From contig NC_081551.1 of NCBI RefSeq assembly GCF_901000735.1, positions 3,310,745-3,374,744 on the forward strand: a DNA stretch of 64,000 nucleotides, given 5' to 3'. The notes under the pieces were generated by a model. That model searched no databases. It saw only the letters and a list, made by a program, of their open reading frames with translations, and was not told the origin of the DNA. Of the stretch, positions 12,641-24,786 are shown one piece after another. This stretch comes from Corylus avellana. Taxonomy: Eukaryota > Streptophyta > Magnoliopsida > Fagales > Betulaceae. Numbering within the stretch: the stretch's first letter is position 1; each line of letters opens with the position of its first letter. A program made the translations under genes and the position numbers.

Positions 12641-14635
12641 ATAAACCCTAATTTTGAGCTCTAAATAATACACAAAATACATTGTAATGTCAAACTTTGG
12701 AATCATTTAACAAGGATTAATGCCAATCATCCCGAGTCAAAATTGTTGAAATTGATAAATTCGAATAATTTAAAAAGAAAAATAGGTGTTGATTTACACA
12801 TTTTCATGTCCAGATCAAAGTTCATCTCCTTCTCTTGCTATTTACTGTACTTTGGATATTCTGACACAATGATGACCACTGCTCACTTTGTTTCTCTCTG
12901 CATCCAACCAAACACCAAAAATAAAAAAAAATTAATGGATTTCAAGGACCACAAACAACCGGAGTTGGAGCATGAGAACAGATAAAACCCCTCATAAATA
13001 GACAAAGACAATGACAGTAACCTGTCTCTGTGTGTTTTTTGTGGGTGGTTTTATGTTAAGATCTCGTGATTCATGGATGACGTTTCGACAGGGTGAATTA
13101 GGATGTTTAATAAATAGATTTGTNNNNNNNNNNNNNNNNNNNNNNNNNNNNNNNNNNNNNNNNNNNNNNNNNNNNNNNNNNNNNNNNNNNNNNNNNNNNN
13201 NNNNNNNNNNNNNNNNNNNNNNNAAAATCGATTGTTTATAAAAATTGAAAATATCTTTTTTTTTTTTTTTGTTTTATAATTTTTTAAACATAAAAATCTT
13301 TGTTTAAAAAAAATAAAAATTTTCGTTTTTTAAAACTAAATAAAAAAAATCATTTTTTTAAAAATAAAAATTTCTGTTTAAAAAAATTAAAAATTTCATT
13401 TAAAAAAAGTTGTTTTTGAAAAAAAATATTATATTTAAATTAAAATTTTTTCCTTTTTTTTTTTTGAATTTATAGGGGTATTTTTGTCTTATTGAGAATT
13501 TTATAGGAGCATTTGTATCTTATTGCTAGTCTTAGGAGGGACATTGACAATATTTTAGTAGTTTGGGGGGACATTGTCACAATTGAAAGTTTGAAGAGAT
13601 ATTGTCAATTAGGTTGTAATTTGAGGGGAGTATGTGAACTTTACCTTTAATTAAATTATAAGTTGTGTTAGACCTTATTTATTGAAAGAGTGGTAAAAAT
13701 ATTAATTAAATAATTAAATTTATATTTTTTATCAATTATTATTATTTTTTAGATAATTAGTAATTTATTTATTTTTATAATTGACTTTCGTGCATTTCAC
13801 ATGATAATTGATATTTCAAATCACGGGTCCAATTAAAACGGTTGAATCAATTCATAGCAACAATGCATGGCAAACATATAACTTTTTCCCGGTCCAACAA
13901 AGTCAAGACATGACCCAACCATGGTTCTATTCCTTCCTCGCCATGTTTTAATTAATTGCACATCAACCCCATAAATAATTCATATTCAAGAAAGGATATA
14001 AAGTTTTGCTTCACAATTAAGTTGGAGTGTTTTTTTTTCTTTTAATTCATGCTATTAAATTAATAAAAAGTTCAAAATATACGTGCTATTAAATTAAATA
14101 TGTCCCCCACAAACACTATTTAAAAATAAAAATTTTGCATTGATCGCGATGGGAAGAGGTGAATTATTTTTGTGAGGGACAATCATGCATGGGTGTTTGG
14201 ATCTAGTGTGTGACACCCTCATGTCTGTCAGCTTCATAGATTTCAGGCTCTTTTCGCCTTTACTAAGGTCAACCCTAACCCAAGGGCCACATGTGCAGAA
14301 GACATCACACAAATGTATAGTACTAAATCATGTGATTTTGTTTGAGAGATTTTTTTTTTTTATATAAGTAATTTGAGAGATTTTATTTGTTAAATCAGCG
14401 ATTATCTTAAAAATTTAAGCTAATAGAAAGAGGTGAATTTAATCACTTAAACAATACTTTAACATACATCTTCATGTGTGAGCTCAAACTCTCTTTTAAT
14501 ATGTGAGACTCAACACGTGAAATATTTAATTTAAATGGGGTGAATTGACGGAGTCAAGGTCCAATCTCAAGATCTTTGATTTTGATACCATGTTAAATTA
14601 TTAGTTATCCTAAAAGTTTAAATTTAACATTATTT
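12641..14635. other. Non-coding spacer with a gap
   Basis: Contains a 100-N gap at 13124-13223 and a very AT-rich tract at 13224-13470. The block 13480-13660 is related in reverse orientation to 2973-3180 (alternating phrases about ATTGTCAAT and GGGGACATTG). No gene is supported. Confidence 0.55.
13124..13223. other. Assembly gap (100 N)
   Basis: A run of exactly 100 N in an AT-rich non-coding stretch. Confidence 0.99.
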
Positions 14636-14873
14636 GGGACCTGTTTGTGATTGTGTTTGAGGAGCCTAAAAATACGTTTAACACTTACAAATTCGTTTGA
14701 AGAAAAAAAAAAAAACTCGTTTGGTAAAAAAATTAAAAACGCTTTTAATGGTCCAAAAAGGTTAAAAATAACAAAAACACACTTTTTGCAAAAGCTTAAA
14801 AATGAAGATTTTATCCAAAAGCGCTTTTTAACTTAAAAGCTATATTTCTCAAACATAATTCTAAAGAGACTCT
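14636..14873. mobile_element. MITE, dispersed family copy
   Basis: The left end is GGGACCTGTTTGTGATTGTG and the right end carries TTTCTCAAACATAATTCT, an inverted match. The interior phrases AACGCTTTTAATGGTCCAA and GCAAAAGCTTAAAAATGAAG are shared with copies at 16055-16268 (reverse), 33106-33357 and 33508-33722. The termini resemble the element at 4421-4803. Confidence 0.7.
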
Positions 14874-16054
14874 TACATGAATAGAATGTCCATAACAAAA
14901 CCTTCATGCTGTTTTTTACCAGATTTGTCGTGTAGGTCTTTTGGTAATTAACCAAGTCAAAATCTTTTCTTTCTCATTGCCATTTGCCACCAAAGTTTTT
15001 CTCAACCAATTAGGTAAAACTACTGATAAGCACTCTACTATTTAGAGTAATGTAACACCTATAATTCTTTTATAATTTACTAACACCTATTAACATTAAA
15101 TTAAAGTCAGATCAAGTCGTTAACGGTTAACCACTATTTTTTTTTTTTTTATTACATTTCAATCACATGATTGTTTATGTTTTTAAGTTTAGTAAATCAT
15201 TTTTCAAGTTCAAGTTTCTTATTCTTAAACAGTCGGACGCTAGCCCGGACCTCCGCCGAAAGTTGCTAAAAGTCGCCAACCGTTATTTGTCGTCGCTTAT
15301 TTTCTATACAAGCCAAACATCAAAAAAACATCTTATATCCAAAAAGAATGAAACCTAAATTGGAAGATTTTTTTTTGGATCCCATCTTCAAAGGTGCAAT
15401 GGCATAAACACATGCCGAAATATTGATTGTTTATACAAAATAATTTTCAAACGGGAGAGGAGACTAATACGTAAAATTCCAAAGTACTTTTAGGTCACAT
15501 GGGGGGTTGTCCTGGGGTTCCAATAACCTTTTGGGTACACACAGAGGAAAGAATGATGCGCAGCAGATCACATGGTGATTAGAGTTTATACGCATATTTT
15601 AAGAGGCAGTGGCAATCAAACTCAAGTCTTGCATGCCCATCGTACCATGAAAGACATCAACAAGAATAGTCAATTCTAGGAATCATATGTCATCGTGACA
15701 GGAATTGGTGATTCTCGATCTCCTCCAAGAAAAACAAAATAATAATTATAATAATGGACTACCAAATATACCTTTTCTTCCTATATTATTATACTAGTAT
15801 TTGAGCTTGCATTTTGTTGTAATCAACCAGAGAACAGCCTGTTATACCGATTAAAATACAAGTTTCATAAGTAATACATTAATCAAAGTACAGAAAAATA
15901 ATGGTTTTTTTTTTTTTTTCGTGAATATTGTTTTCTAAAAAATAAAAAAACATTTTTCATTGGTCCCTCGTGTTTTTTTAGAAAACAATATCCATATAAG
16001 ATCAAGAGAACGTCAGGAGAAACCGTAACATTTCTCTTATTCTATAGCTACTTA
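14874..16054. other. Non-coding spacer
   Basis: No gene or RNA recognised. A short self-complementary stretch lies around 15905-15990, where GAAAACAATA recurs in inverted form. Confidence 0.5.
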
Positions 16055-16268
16055 GAGCATGTTTAAGACCATGTTTCATAAATAATGCTTTTAAGTCAAA
16101 AACGCTTGGGCAAAAGCTTCAAAAAGTGTGTTTTTGTCATTTTTAGGTTTTTTGTACCATTAAAAGCGCTTTAAATTTTTTTTACCAAATCAGTACTTTT
16201 TTTTAAAACAGACTTTTTGAGTGTTAAACGCACCTTTAAGCCCCTCAAATGCACACCCAAACAGGCCT
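16055..16268. mobile_element. MITE, dispersed family copy in reverse orientation
   Basis: Shares the interior of the 14636 and 33106 copies in reverse complement (ACCATTAAAAGCGCTTTAA; CTTTTAAGTCAAAAACGCTT). TTA flanks both sides (16052-16054, 16269-16271), and the right end reads ACCCAAACAGGCC. Confidence 0.72.
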
Positions 16269-16271
16269 TTA

Positions 16272-17270
16272 GCGGTGAATGGATGGTGATTTACAACAAT
16301 TTGGGCAATTAATATGAGAGACACTATATAGGTCTCGCCTACCAAATAAATTTTGAGATATTCGATTACCTATCTGAACAGGTGAATTCCATATAAATAC
16401 AAAAACTTTTATCAAAAATTGAATAATTATCTTATACCCCCATTGAGTGGACGGAATCTTTACAATTAATCGTCCAAATTATACGTAATTGGAGCAGTCT
16501 TACAAATTAAATGAGAATTAAATATATAGGTCTCACATTTTAGACCGTCTCCTTTTATTAGAATAAAAATTATATATCATTCATATGATTATGCGCACAT
16601 CATGCACAATTATTGATACATTTATCTGGAAAGAAAAGTGTGTTAATAATTGTATACTGATTAAGTAGAACACAAGTACAGAACAGCTCATTTCTATATG
16701 TTTTACTCTCTCTCTGCTTATCTCAAGAATGGATCATGAATGTTTATAAGTTGGTGCAAAATTCTTTGATCATGATCACATGATTGTGATGCATTTGCCA
16801 GATGGGAATGCTACATATATATCTATATATATGATCATTTGTTCATGTAATTTTAGTTTGGGGTTGGTTTTGTTTTCTACCTGTCTGCCTCAGTGGCTCA
16901 GTGCCTTGTTGTCTTTATTTGCTTCTGGTCTTTTTTTATTTGGTTTGGTGTTGTTAAAATCTTCTATTGGTTTGGCGTGGAGGATAACGTGAAATTATTT
17001 TATTTTATTTTTTAATTGTTGGTAGTTTGTGCTAACAATGACAGTTCCTACTATTGAATTCCAAAAAAAAAACTAAAATGGGTCGAAAAGATGAGAGACA
17101 TGAGGTTGTTTTTGTTCTTTTGCTTTTGTTCTTGTTTTATATATATATAAACCATTTAAAAAAAAAAAAAACTGTTGTTTGCATGAAAAACATAAAGAGG
17201 GGGTGGCCTATCAACCCCACAACCTATGGGATGGTTTGGCCACTTTTCAACCAGCCAAGCCATTCTCTTA
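16272..17270. other. Non-coding spacer
   Basis: AT-rich. ORFs at 16780-16992 and 17054-17311 are low-complexity or hydrophobic and match no family. Confidence 0.5.
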
Positions 17271-18032
17271 GAGCATTTTTAATGAAAAAGTTAAATTTTT
17301 ATGTAAAATGACTCTTCAAAACTCATTTTATCTAGTTAAAAAAATTTTAAATGTCTCCTACATCTAATTAGTTATATATATATATATATATATAATGATT
17401 GTATTTAATTGCTTGTAGAGGAGAGAGAGAGAGCCTCAAACTAGAGAGAAAGAGAGAAATTTGGTCTAGGAGTTGGGCCAAAGTTGTGGCTGTCTGTATC
17501 ACACCTCTTTTCCTAAAGAGTAATGCTAAGTACCATATTTTATCCTCCTAAAGTCCTCATAAAGCTGATGTGACTTTTAAAATCACCATTAAATTTTAGA
17601 TGAATTATACTTGAATTTTGATCCAATAGTGATTTTGAAAGCCACATCAGCTTTAGGGGAATTTTAGGAAGACAAAAAGATAGTACCTAGCATTACTCTT
17701 TCCTAAATATCCTATTTTTCAACTTTTGGAAAAAAAAAAAGAGATTTAGAGAGAGAAAGAGTATGAGAAAATTTTGAAAAAAGAGAGATGTGGAAGAAAA
17801 ATAGCATAAGAAAATTTTGGGAAAAGAGAAAACATGTGAGAAACAATAAAAAAAAAAAAAATGAAATGACTCCTAAGAAAAGTGGTGCTACATGTAGCAT
17901 TTTTTTTTTGGCTAATCTAATAAAATATCTATTTTGCATTTTTTTTGGGCTAATTCAATATGAGGTTTTTTACAAATCTGATTAACCATTTTAAATAAAA
18001 GTACAATTTGGCTCCTCCATTTGAGAATGCTC
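17271..18032. mobile_element. PIF/Harbinger-type MITE with nested insertion
   Basis: The ends GAGCATTTTTAATG and GAGAATGCTC form short inverted repeats flanked by TTA (17268-17270, 18033-18035). The internal phrases TTTTTATGTAAAATGAC and GAAAACATGTGAG-like also occur in the shorter relative at 48931-49383. A second element is inserted at 17518-17698, and a TA microsatellite and GA-rich tract lie inside. Confidence 0.75.
17518..17698. mobile_element. Nested 181-bp foldback MITE with 9-bp target duplication
   Basis: The ends GAGTAATGCTAAGTACC and its inverted partner at the right (AGTACCTAGCATTACTC) pair over the first ~25 bases. TTTCCTAAA is repeated at 17509-17517 and 17699-17707. The interior (GATGTGACTTTTAAAATCAC; GCCACATCAG) is shared with 18775-18945. 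The 9-bp duplication suggests a Mutator-type mover. Confidence 0.85.
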
Positions 18033-18754
18033 TTATAGCTATGATTTGGCTACTCTTTATATTTTCATTTTTTTTTATATATAATAATTTTTAAGGACAT
18101 TACTATTCTAAACTCATTCATCATCTTCTCAGAAACTTCATTGATTACAACTTCTCAAAGAACATCATAAACGTGCACGCTTTGTTTAAGTTGTTTATCT
18201 TAATTAAATGCTGACAAGTAAAATTCTCAAACAAATCATATCTACCTTTTTTTTTTGGTACGTTGTCTGATTTATTTTGGTGTAACTTCTCAGCCTCATC
18301 CTAACTTTTTTGTGAGACATGATTACATGAACCTGTACATGTGGTCGTGTCTTGTACCAGAAGGATCCTCAAAACTCGGATATATATGATTTTATTTGGG
18401 CACGTCCGTGTGGTTTCTTAAATATAATAGTTTCACCATAAAATAAGCAAATGTAAAATATTCAACGTATGAGATAGTTGGAATATGTGAAAATAAAATC
18501 TTAAAAACCAATCTCATGAGAAAGTAAAATTACTGCCTTGTTTGGCTTGGCACGTTTTTTGTTTTGTTTTCAAATTCATATTTTTTTATTTTGTAAACAG
18601 ATTTGGTACAAATTCACAAACTCAAAATTTTCCCAATGTTATAAAAATCGCACAACACATCTGCATCGGTTTCTTAAAAAATTCAAAACAAGAATGAAAT
18701 TTGGCCCATCCAAACAAGGCCGAAAATCTCTATTTATACATTGATCCGTTTCTA

Positions 18755-19015
18755 ATGAGTAACTCAATCGGCTAAGAAATGCTAAACGTCACTCTTATAT
18801 CACTCTAAAAATGATGTGACTTTTAAAATCACTATTGACCTTATGATTGATCATTATTGAATTTTGATTAAATGATAATTTTAAAAGCCACCTAATTCTT
18901 AACGTGACGCAAAATGGACACAAGAGTGACTTATAAAATTAATCTAATCGACTAGAGACTACGCATTATAAAACAGAGGTCACTAATTCGAATTTACCTT
19001 TTTTTTTTTTTCTTT
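18755..19015 (+). repeat. tRNA-derived SINE-like head, split by a MITE
   Basis: Joining 18757-18774 to 18955 onward gives a stretch resembling a tRNA gene start: TAACTCAATCGGCTA then GAGACT (box A-like) and GGTCACTAATTCGAATTT (box B-like), followed by a T-rich tail. The interruption is the MITE at 18775-18945. No full tRNA fold is possible, so a SINE is likelier than a tRNA gene. Confidence 0.5.
18775..18945. mobile_element. 171-bp MITE nested in the SINE-like repeat
   Basis: AATCGGCTA on the left (18766-18774) and AATCGACTA on the right (18946-18954) form a 9-bp target duplication with one mismatch. The ends AGAAATGCTAAACGTCACTC and, inverted, AGATTAATTTTATAAGTCACTC match imperfectly. It shares interior sequence with 17518-17698. 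Confidence 0.72.
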
Positions 19016-19626
19016 TTTATTTTATAGGGACATGTAAAAAAAAAAAAAAAAATTCACCACAACCGTAATATCCAAACTCATAAAACAACAATATTCGGAC
19101 AAGTGTTAAAATCTATATCCAATAGAAATAGACATAGTGGTCACATAGTCACAGCTGCAATAATCCAAACCCACATTCCCCAATGGACCACACAGACCAT
19201 GAAACACATCCAACGGTCCAAAAATACAGAGAACGACGTACTCCCTTGAATCACACCCGCATTACTCCCCAGCATCACTACTCCGTCCTATGTCCAAAAC
19301 TACTTTTTTCCGTTCTCGCCACAGGAAATGTCACACCGTCAAATCATCCAAAATCTCATGCCACACCCCCTTCACTCCTTCGCTCCTCTCCCTCTGACGC
19401 CGCCACTGCAATTCGGTAACTAAATAGTTAAAAAAATTAAGAAAAATAAAAAAAACAGAGAGTAAAAGCAGTGACGCCATTCCCATTTCTAAAGCCTCAG
19501 TTTTATAAAGAGTCCAACTCTACTTTTCTTCCCTTTGGTTTTCTGACACTTTCTCGTTTGCCGATGGGCGCGAAAGGGAACGATTTTAGGGTGGTTAATT
19601 GATTGGGCTTTTTTTTTTCGGATGAT
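19016..19626. other. Upstream region and leader of the SCAI gene
   Basis: Includes a C-rich stretch near 19250-19400 and the leader directly before the start codon. No TATA box is obvious. An in-frame TTG at 19603 lies upstream but is unlikely to be used. Confidence 0.5.
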
Positions 19627-22600
19627 ATGGCTGCCGATAACGACGTCGTTGGTCAGACTTTCCGGGCGCTGGTGGACGGCGCGGACCGGAAGTTTGCTCG
19701 GGTACGGGACGTGCCTGCGTACGGACGCGTGACGAGCCACCACTACTTCCAGAAGGTGTTCAAGGCGTACACGCGCCTCTGGAAGTTCCAGCAGGAGCAC
19801 CGGGCGGAGTTGGTGAGGTCAGGGCTCAACCGCTGGGAAATCGGCGAGATCGCTAGCCGGATCGGCCAGCTCTACTTCGGCCAGTACATGCGGACCAGCG
19901 AGGCCAGGTTCCTGGTCGAGGCGTACGTTTTCTACGAGGCGATTCTCAACAGGAGGTATTTCGAGGGATCCAAAGGCGCCGGGAAGGATCTCGGGGTGAG
20001 GTTCAAGGAATTGAGGTTCTACGCGAGGTTCTTGCTAGTCTCGGTGATCTTGAACCGGACCGAGATGGTGAAGGCTCTCGTCGACCGGTTCAAGGCTCTG
20101 GTTGATGATAGTAAAGCTGCTTTTCGGGTAATTTTTTTTCGTTTCTATTAGCTCTACGAGGAAAAATTGTGAATATTTGGAGCTTAACTATGAAGGATTC
20201 GGTTTTATTTACTCGCATGAGGCTTTGTTTGGTTGCTGAGAAAATTTAGGAAAAAAACATGGGAATTATTCGAGTTCCCTCGCTGTCTAATTTCTACTAT
20301 CAAAATTTTGGACTTAATATAGCGATAATCGTGCAAGGCATGCCACGTTTTATTGATTTCTTTTCCATTTCCCTTTGTTAATTAAGATGGTGCAAGAAAT
20401 GTATGGTTTTAAGTTTTCCTTTTCTTTTCCTCTTTTCGCAAAAACCAAACAATGCCTTAGGAGCACGAAGGAGGCTTAATATTTTAATTCCCAGAGAGGG
20501 AGATCGATTTGAATGTGAAAGGATGTTTTTAGAAATTGTTTAAATAATATAAGTTATTTTATCCAAATCTTCGAGGTTTTTCTGTCCGGTAGAACTTTAG
20601 ATTCGGATAGAGGTACCACGATGTTATTTGAATTGATAGAAGATCAGGATTTATACAATCTGGGAGTGTTGAGAGACAGTAGATTTAGCATGCTCAGTTT
20701 GTGATTTACTTTCTGAAGGTGTATTTCCAATAAATATTCCATTTCATAATGACTAAATTCTGAGCTGTAAAGTAGTGCTTTAGTTGAAGCAAGGTGGTAA
20801 ATGAGGTTCTGGATAAAGATCAGAGATTCCAGAAAACGGTCAGTCCAACGGTGTGAAACTAATGTTTATGTACAAATGAAATAAAAAAGGTCTTAAATCG
20901 TTCATCATGTCTGTGTGTGCCACCAATTTGTCAGTCCTTTTGGTGATACGAAAACAATTGGTCAAATGCTATTGTATGAAAAATTAAGAGTTGGAATGGA
21001 AAATTTATAATCTTTAAGACTTAAAACCTGAAAGGCCAAAACATTCTTTGGGCTTATGGGTTCTATTGGTTCTTTTTGTCTGTCTTTTTCTTCTTTAAAG
21101 AGCAATGGAGCACCAACATCATGTCTAATCCAGGACTGCTTAATTGGTCGGACTGATTCACTTAGTATCTATGTACTTTAACTGATCATTTACTTGGCCC
21201 AACATTTGGGCTTAAAATTTTGTGAAGTGAGATCTTGAGTGCTATCTCAATGTTGTGCTCCATGAGTCACTCTAAATTGAAAATTTAATAATTAGGGGAA
21301 AATATAACTGTTTAATATTTGCTCATCTTACTAAATACCATATACCTTCTTAGTAACTTATTGACAGATCTTCATAAATCGAGCTATTAGAATTTATTTT
21401 TTTGAAAATAATCAAAACTTTGATGGTGTAAAATATGCTATTTGGATACATGCCAATTGAGGGATTTATCAATTATGAATTAAGAGGATCAGTTTAAAAT
21501 GTGTTCTTTATGAATGTACATCTCTCGGCAGGTTATTTACATGATTATTTGCATGGATATCATTGACTTAAATTTGACTGTTTAACATTCATTATAATTT
21601 TGCTCTCTCTAATAAGCCATTAACTTATACTACTTTCAGTGGTATACTGACATGATTTAGGACATCTATACCATCTCTTGTCAGGAAACTAACTTTAAAG
21701 AATGGAGGCAAGTGGTGCAAGAAATTGTCCGCTTTATGAAAGTTGATACAGCCTTTATGAATGTCAGGCCTTTGCGTTATTGTTCTGTGTTTGATTCCCA
21801 TCAAGCTTCTCTTCCATATGTGGCTCGGTTCCATGCAAAGAAGGTTCTAAAGTTTCAAGATGCACTGCTGACAAGCTATCACCGGAATGAGGTTAGTTTT
21901 TATGCTTTAAATGGCTTGTTCGTGAGTTAAGATCATCTGGAGTACAAGAATCATTAATGAACGAACCCCTGCATAGAATTTTTACAAAGGTTTTTGTACT
22001 GTCACTTTCAGGTAAAATTTGCAGAATTTACTTTGGACACTTTTAGAATGCTGCAATGTTTAGAATGGGAGCCAAGTGGATCTTTCTACCAAAAACGGCT
22101 AGTTGAATCAAATGGGAATGGCACTTCAATCGATCATTCTGGAGCTTCTGGACTGATAGATATAAATTTGGCTGCAGACATGACTGATCCAACCTTACCT
22201 CCTAATCCAAGGAAAGCTATTCTCTACCGTCCATCAGTAACACATTTGCTAGCGGTGAGTTCTAAAGTTATTACTTGTTTATTCTGTGGCCTCCTCTGCT
22301 TCTGGCTTATGTGGTTGCATTTATAGTCTCTTTTAGTTGCTAAGTTAATCTGGATATCATATCTTTCCATGGAAGAGGAATGCATGTGATTATACCTATC
22401 AAAAAAGAAGAAGAAGAATGTATGTGATTATATAATTTCCTTTTATTTTTTTCCATGATAAATTGATAACATGATTTCACCCTCAACTTGAGGCATAAAT
22501 TAAAGATGGTGTGCCCTTAAACACAATGTTTGCCTTTGTGTTTTATTTTTCGTTGTTTCTTCGTGTTTGTATTCATCCAAAAAAAAAAATCATGGCTTTG

Positions 22601-24786
22601 TAATTAGTGGGGCTGACTTTTAACTTCATGGTGCATGGGCAGGTTATGGCTACAATTTGTGAGGAGCTCCCTCCAGATAGTCTTATGCTAGTATATCTAT
22701 CAGCGTCAGGTTTATATCACTTTTATATTGCCTGAATAGTAATTAACTGAACAGCTCTTGTCAGCCTAGATTATTGACCCTAGTGATTAAACATGCAGGG
22801 AAGGCTGGTCATAGTAATGTTACTCAGATGGAAACCCTTGGAGGATCACGGAAATCTTCAAAAAACAAAATCACTTCTCAGTACTCACAGGAGCGGAAGA
22901 GCTCTATGCCTGAATTGGGTACTAATCATAAGGGAGAGTCAAGTAGCTATGATGATGGTTATCTGTGGTTTGGTTCAAGAGGAAATGGTGGTAGGCATCA
23001 ATATTGAAACCATGCTCTGTCCTGTTCTTATTAAGAGCATTTGTGCACAGATACTTGTTTATTTAAGTATTATTTAGTTTCTAGGCCATTTATAATCTGA
23101 AGAAGTCCCCATACCATCTGCATAACATATCTTCTTTTTGGTTTTTCAGGTTCAAACAACCTCTACCCTGGTGATATAATTCCTTTTACCCGTAGGCCTC
23201 TTTTCTTGATAATTGATAGTGACAACAGCCATGCATTCAAGGCAGGTTTGTCAAAACTTGCGTATGACCTACTGGGTTACATGCTTTATTCAAGAGCAGT
23301 GTATAGCTTCTAATCATATTTTACTGCTTTAAAGACACGATGATGTTTTGTGGTTATTGTCATGTGTACACTAGATATGTAATACAGTAAATAGTGGAGT
23401 AAGTTTTGACACAGTAATGGAATTTGGATATTAAGTAAAGGAAAGTCTGCTGGGTTCATATGTTTAACTTCCCCCCTCCCTCTCCTGGTTGTAAACCCCA
23501 CCAAGATATCGGTGTAAATTTTTGCTGCCTTAATCCAATCAATGTCCAAATAAATGTAACATATTTTAGGAAATGTTGTTGAAGGAGGTTCTTGATATAA
23601 CTACATCAATGACATTGTAGAACACATTTCACTTGAGGATGTGTTTGGGGATAAACTTTAAGGAAAAAGAAATTCCAACACCGCTTGAGTGTCTGTAATG
23701 TTTAATTCACTTACAAACCATATCTTCAAGTATTACATTATTTAGCCCTAAATTCATTATGTGAAAAAGATTAATTGTAACAAGGCAGGTGTTTTAAGGC
23801 GTCTTTGGCCCTTTTGATGATATTAGAATCAAGCTGTACCCGATATGTGGTGTTCTTCCATGACAAGATTTACCGAGTGCATGATTGCATTTGATTCTCA
23901 TTTCTCTGTCAAGTGGCTTACATATGAATGATGAATGATTTTCAGGTTTTACATGGTGCGGAGAGGGGAGAGCCTGCTACTCTACTTCTTTCACCTCTAA
24001 GGCCAGCATTCAAGAACCCATCAAATGTTGATATATTAACGAATGGAAGTCAGTTTACATTTTTCTTGACTGCTCCTCTACCAGCATTTTGCCAAATGGT
24101 TGGCCTCTCCCCTTCTGATACTGATGCAGTAAGTAAATTGCTAGACCTTTTTAAATTCTTGAAGTTCATTATATTCTAGTTGTTCCAATGTGTTCATGAG
24201 GTTATATTTTTAGGATGTTTACAATGATGCCGAGAACATACTCTCGACTGCCTTCTCTGAGTGGGAAGTCATACTCTGTACACCAACTAGCATGGATATA
24301 GTTTGGGCACAAGTGTTAAAAGATCCATTTATTAGGCGGCTTATTCTAAGGTATTTTTGTCTTTCATTTTAAGCAGAGTAGCACTTTGCTCTGTTAATTG
24401 TCTTTTATGCTTAAATATTGGTTCAATTGGTCATACAACCGGACCAAACTGAACTTTAGCTTATATATATATTTTACAAAATTTTCCATAATGAAAAGAA
24501 AAACAATGACAGATGTCTTCGAGCTTGAATCATTTTTATTTTTTATTTTATTTTTTAAGTTAACTTAGTGGATAGTTATATGATGTTGGTTCTCTCCAGA
24601 TTCATATTCTGCAGATCCGTGCTTTCCCTATTCTGCCCTTCAGAAGATAGTGATCAATATCTGCCTGTTTGCCTACCTCATCTACCTAGTTCCGTCTCTC
24701 CGAATTTTGACGTTGTGCGTTCTTCTGTCCTCCGGCTTGCAAAGCACTTCAGAGTTGCTGACTGTTTTCACTTCAATGACACATAA
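19627..24786 (+). CDS. Protein SCAI homologue (DUF3550/UPF0682), nine exons, 602 aa
   Basis: Exons: 19627-20127, 21685-21891, 22012-22254, 22643-22709, 22799-22990, 23150-23241, 23946-24128, 24214-24350, 24600-24786. The phases join without a stop, and the total of 603 codons including TAA is close to the length known for plant homologues. The start MAADNDVVGQTFRALVDGAD is chosen at the first in-frame ATG. The protein is mostly helical: exon 1 carries the conserved FQKVFKAYTRLWKFQQEHR and GQLYFGQYMRTSEARFLVEA blocks, and exons 6-9 carry FLIIDSDNSHAFK, HGAERGEP and the C-terminal VVRSSVLRLAKHFRVADCF. Human SCAI represses MRTF/SRF-driven transcription; the plant role is not established. The intron after exon 6 starts with GC (AAG then GCAGGT). 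Only that choice keeps the frame, giving AFK-VLHGAE. The gene appears intact. No adjacent co-regulated gene is visible. Confidence 0.95.

Noticed and set aside
18755..19015. A split tRNA gene
   Set aside because: Only box A- and B-like parts are visible, with substitutions and no acceptor-stem pairing. A SINE interpretation fits better.
19603..19626. N-terminal extension of the SCAI homologue from a TTG codon
   Set aside because: TTG is not a usual plant start and the extension is a phenylalanine run. The ATG at 19627 fits the family.
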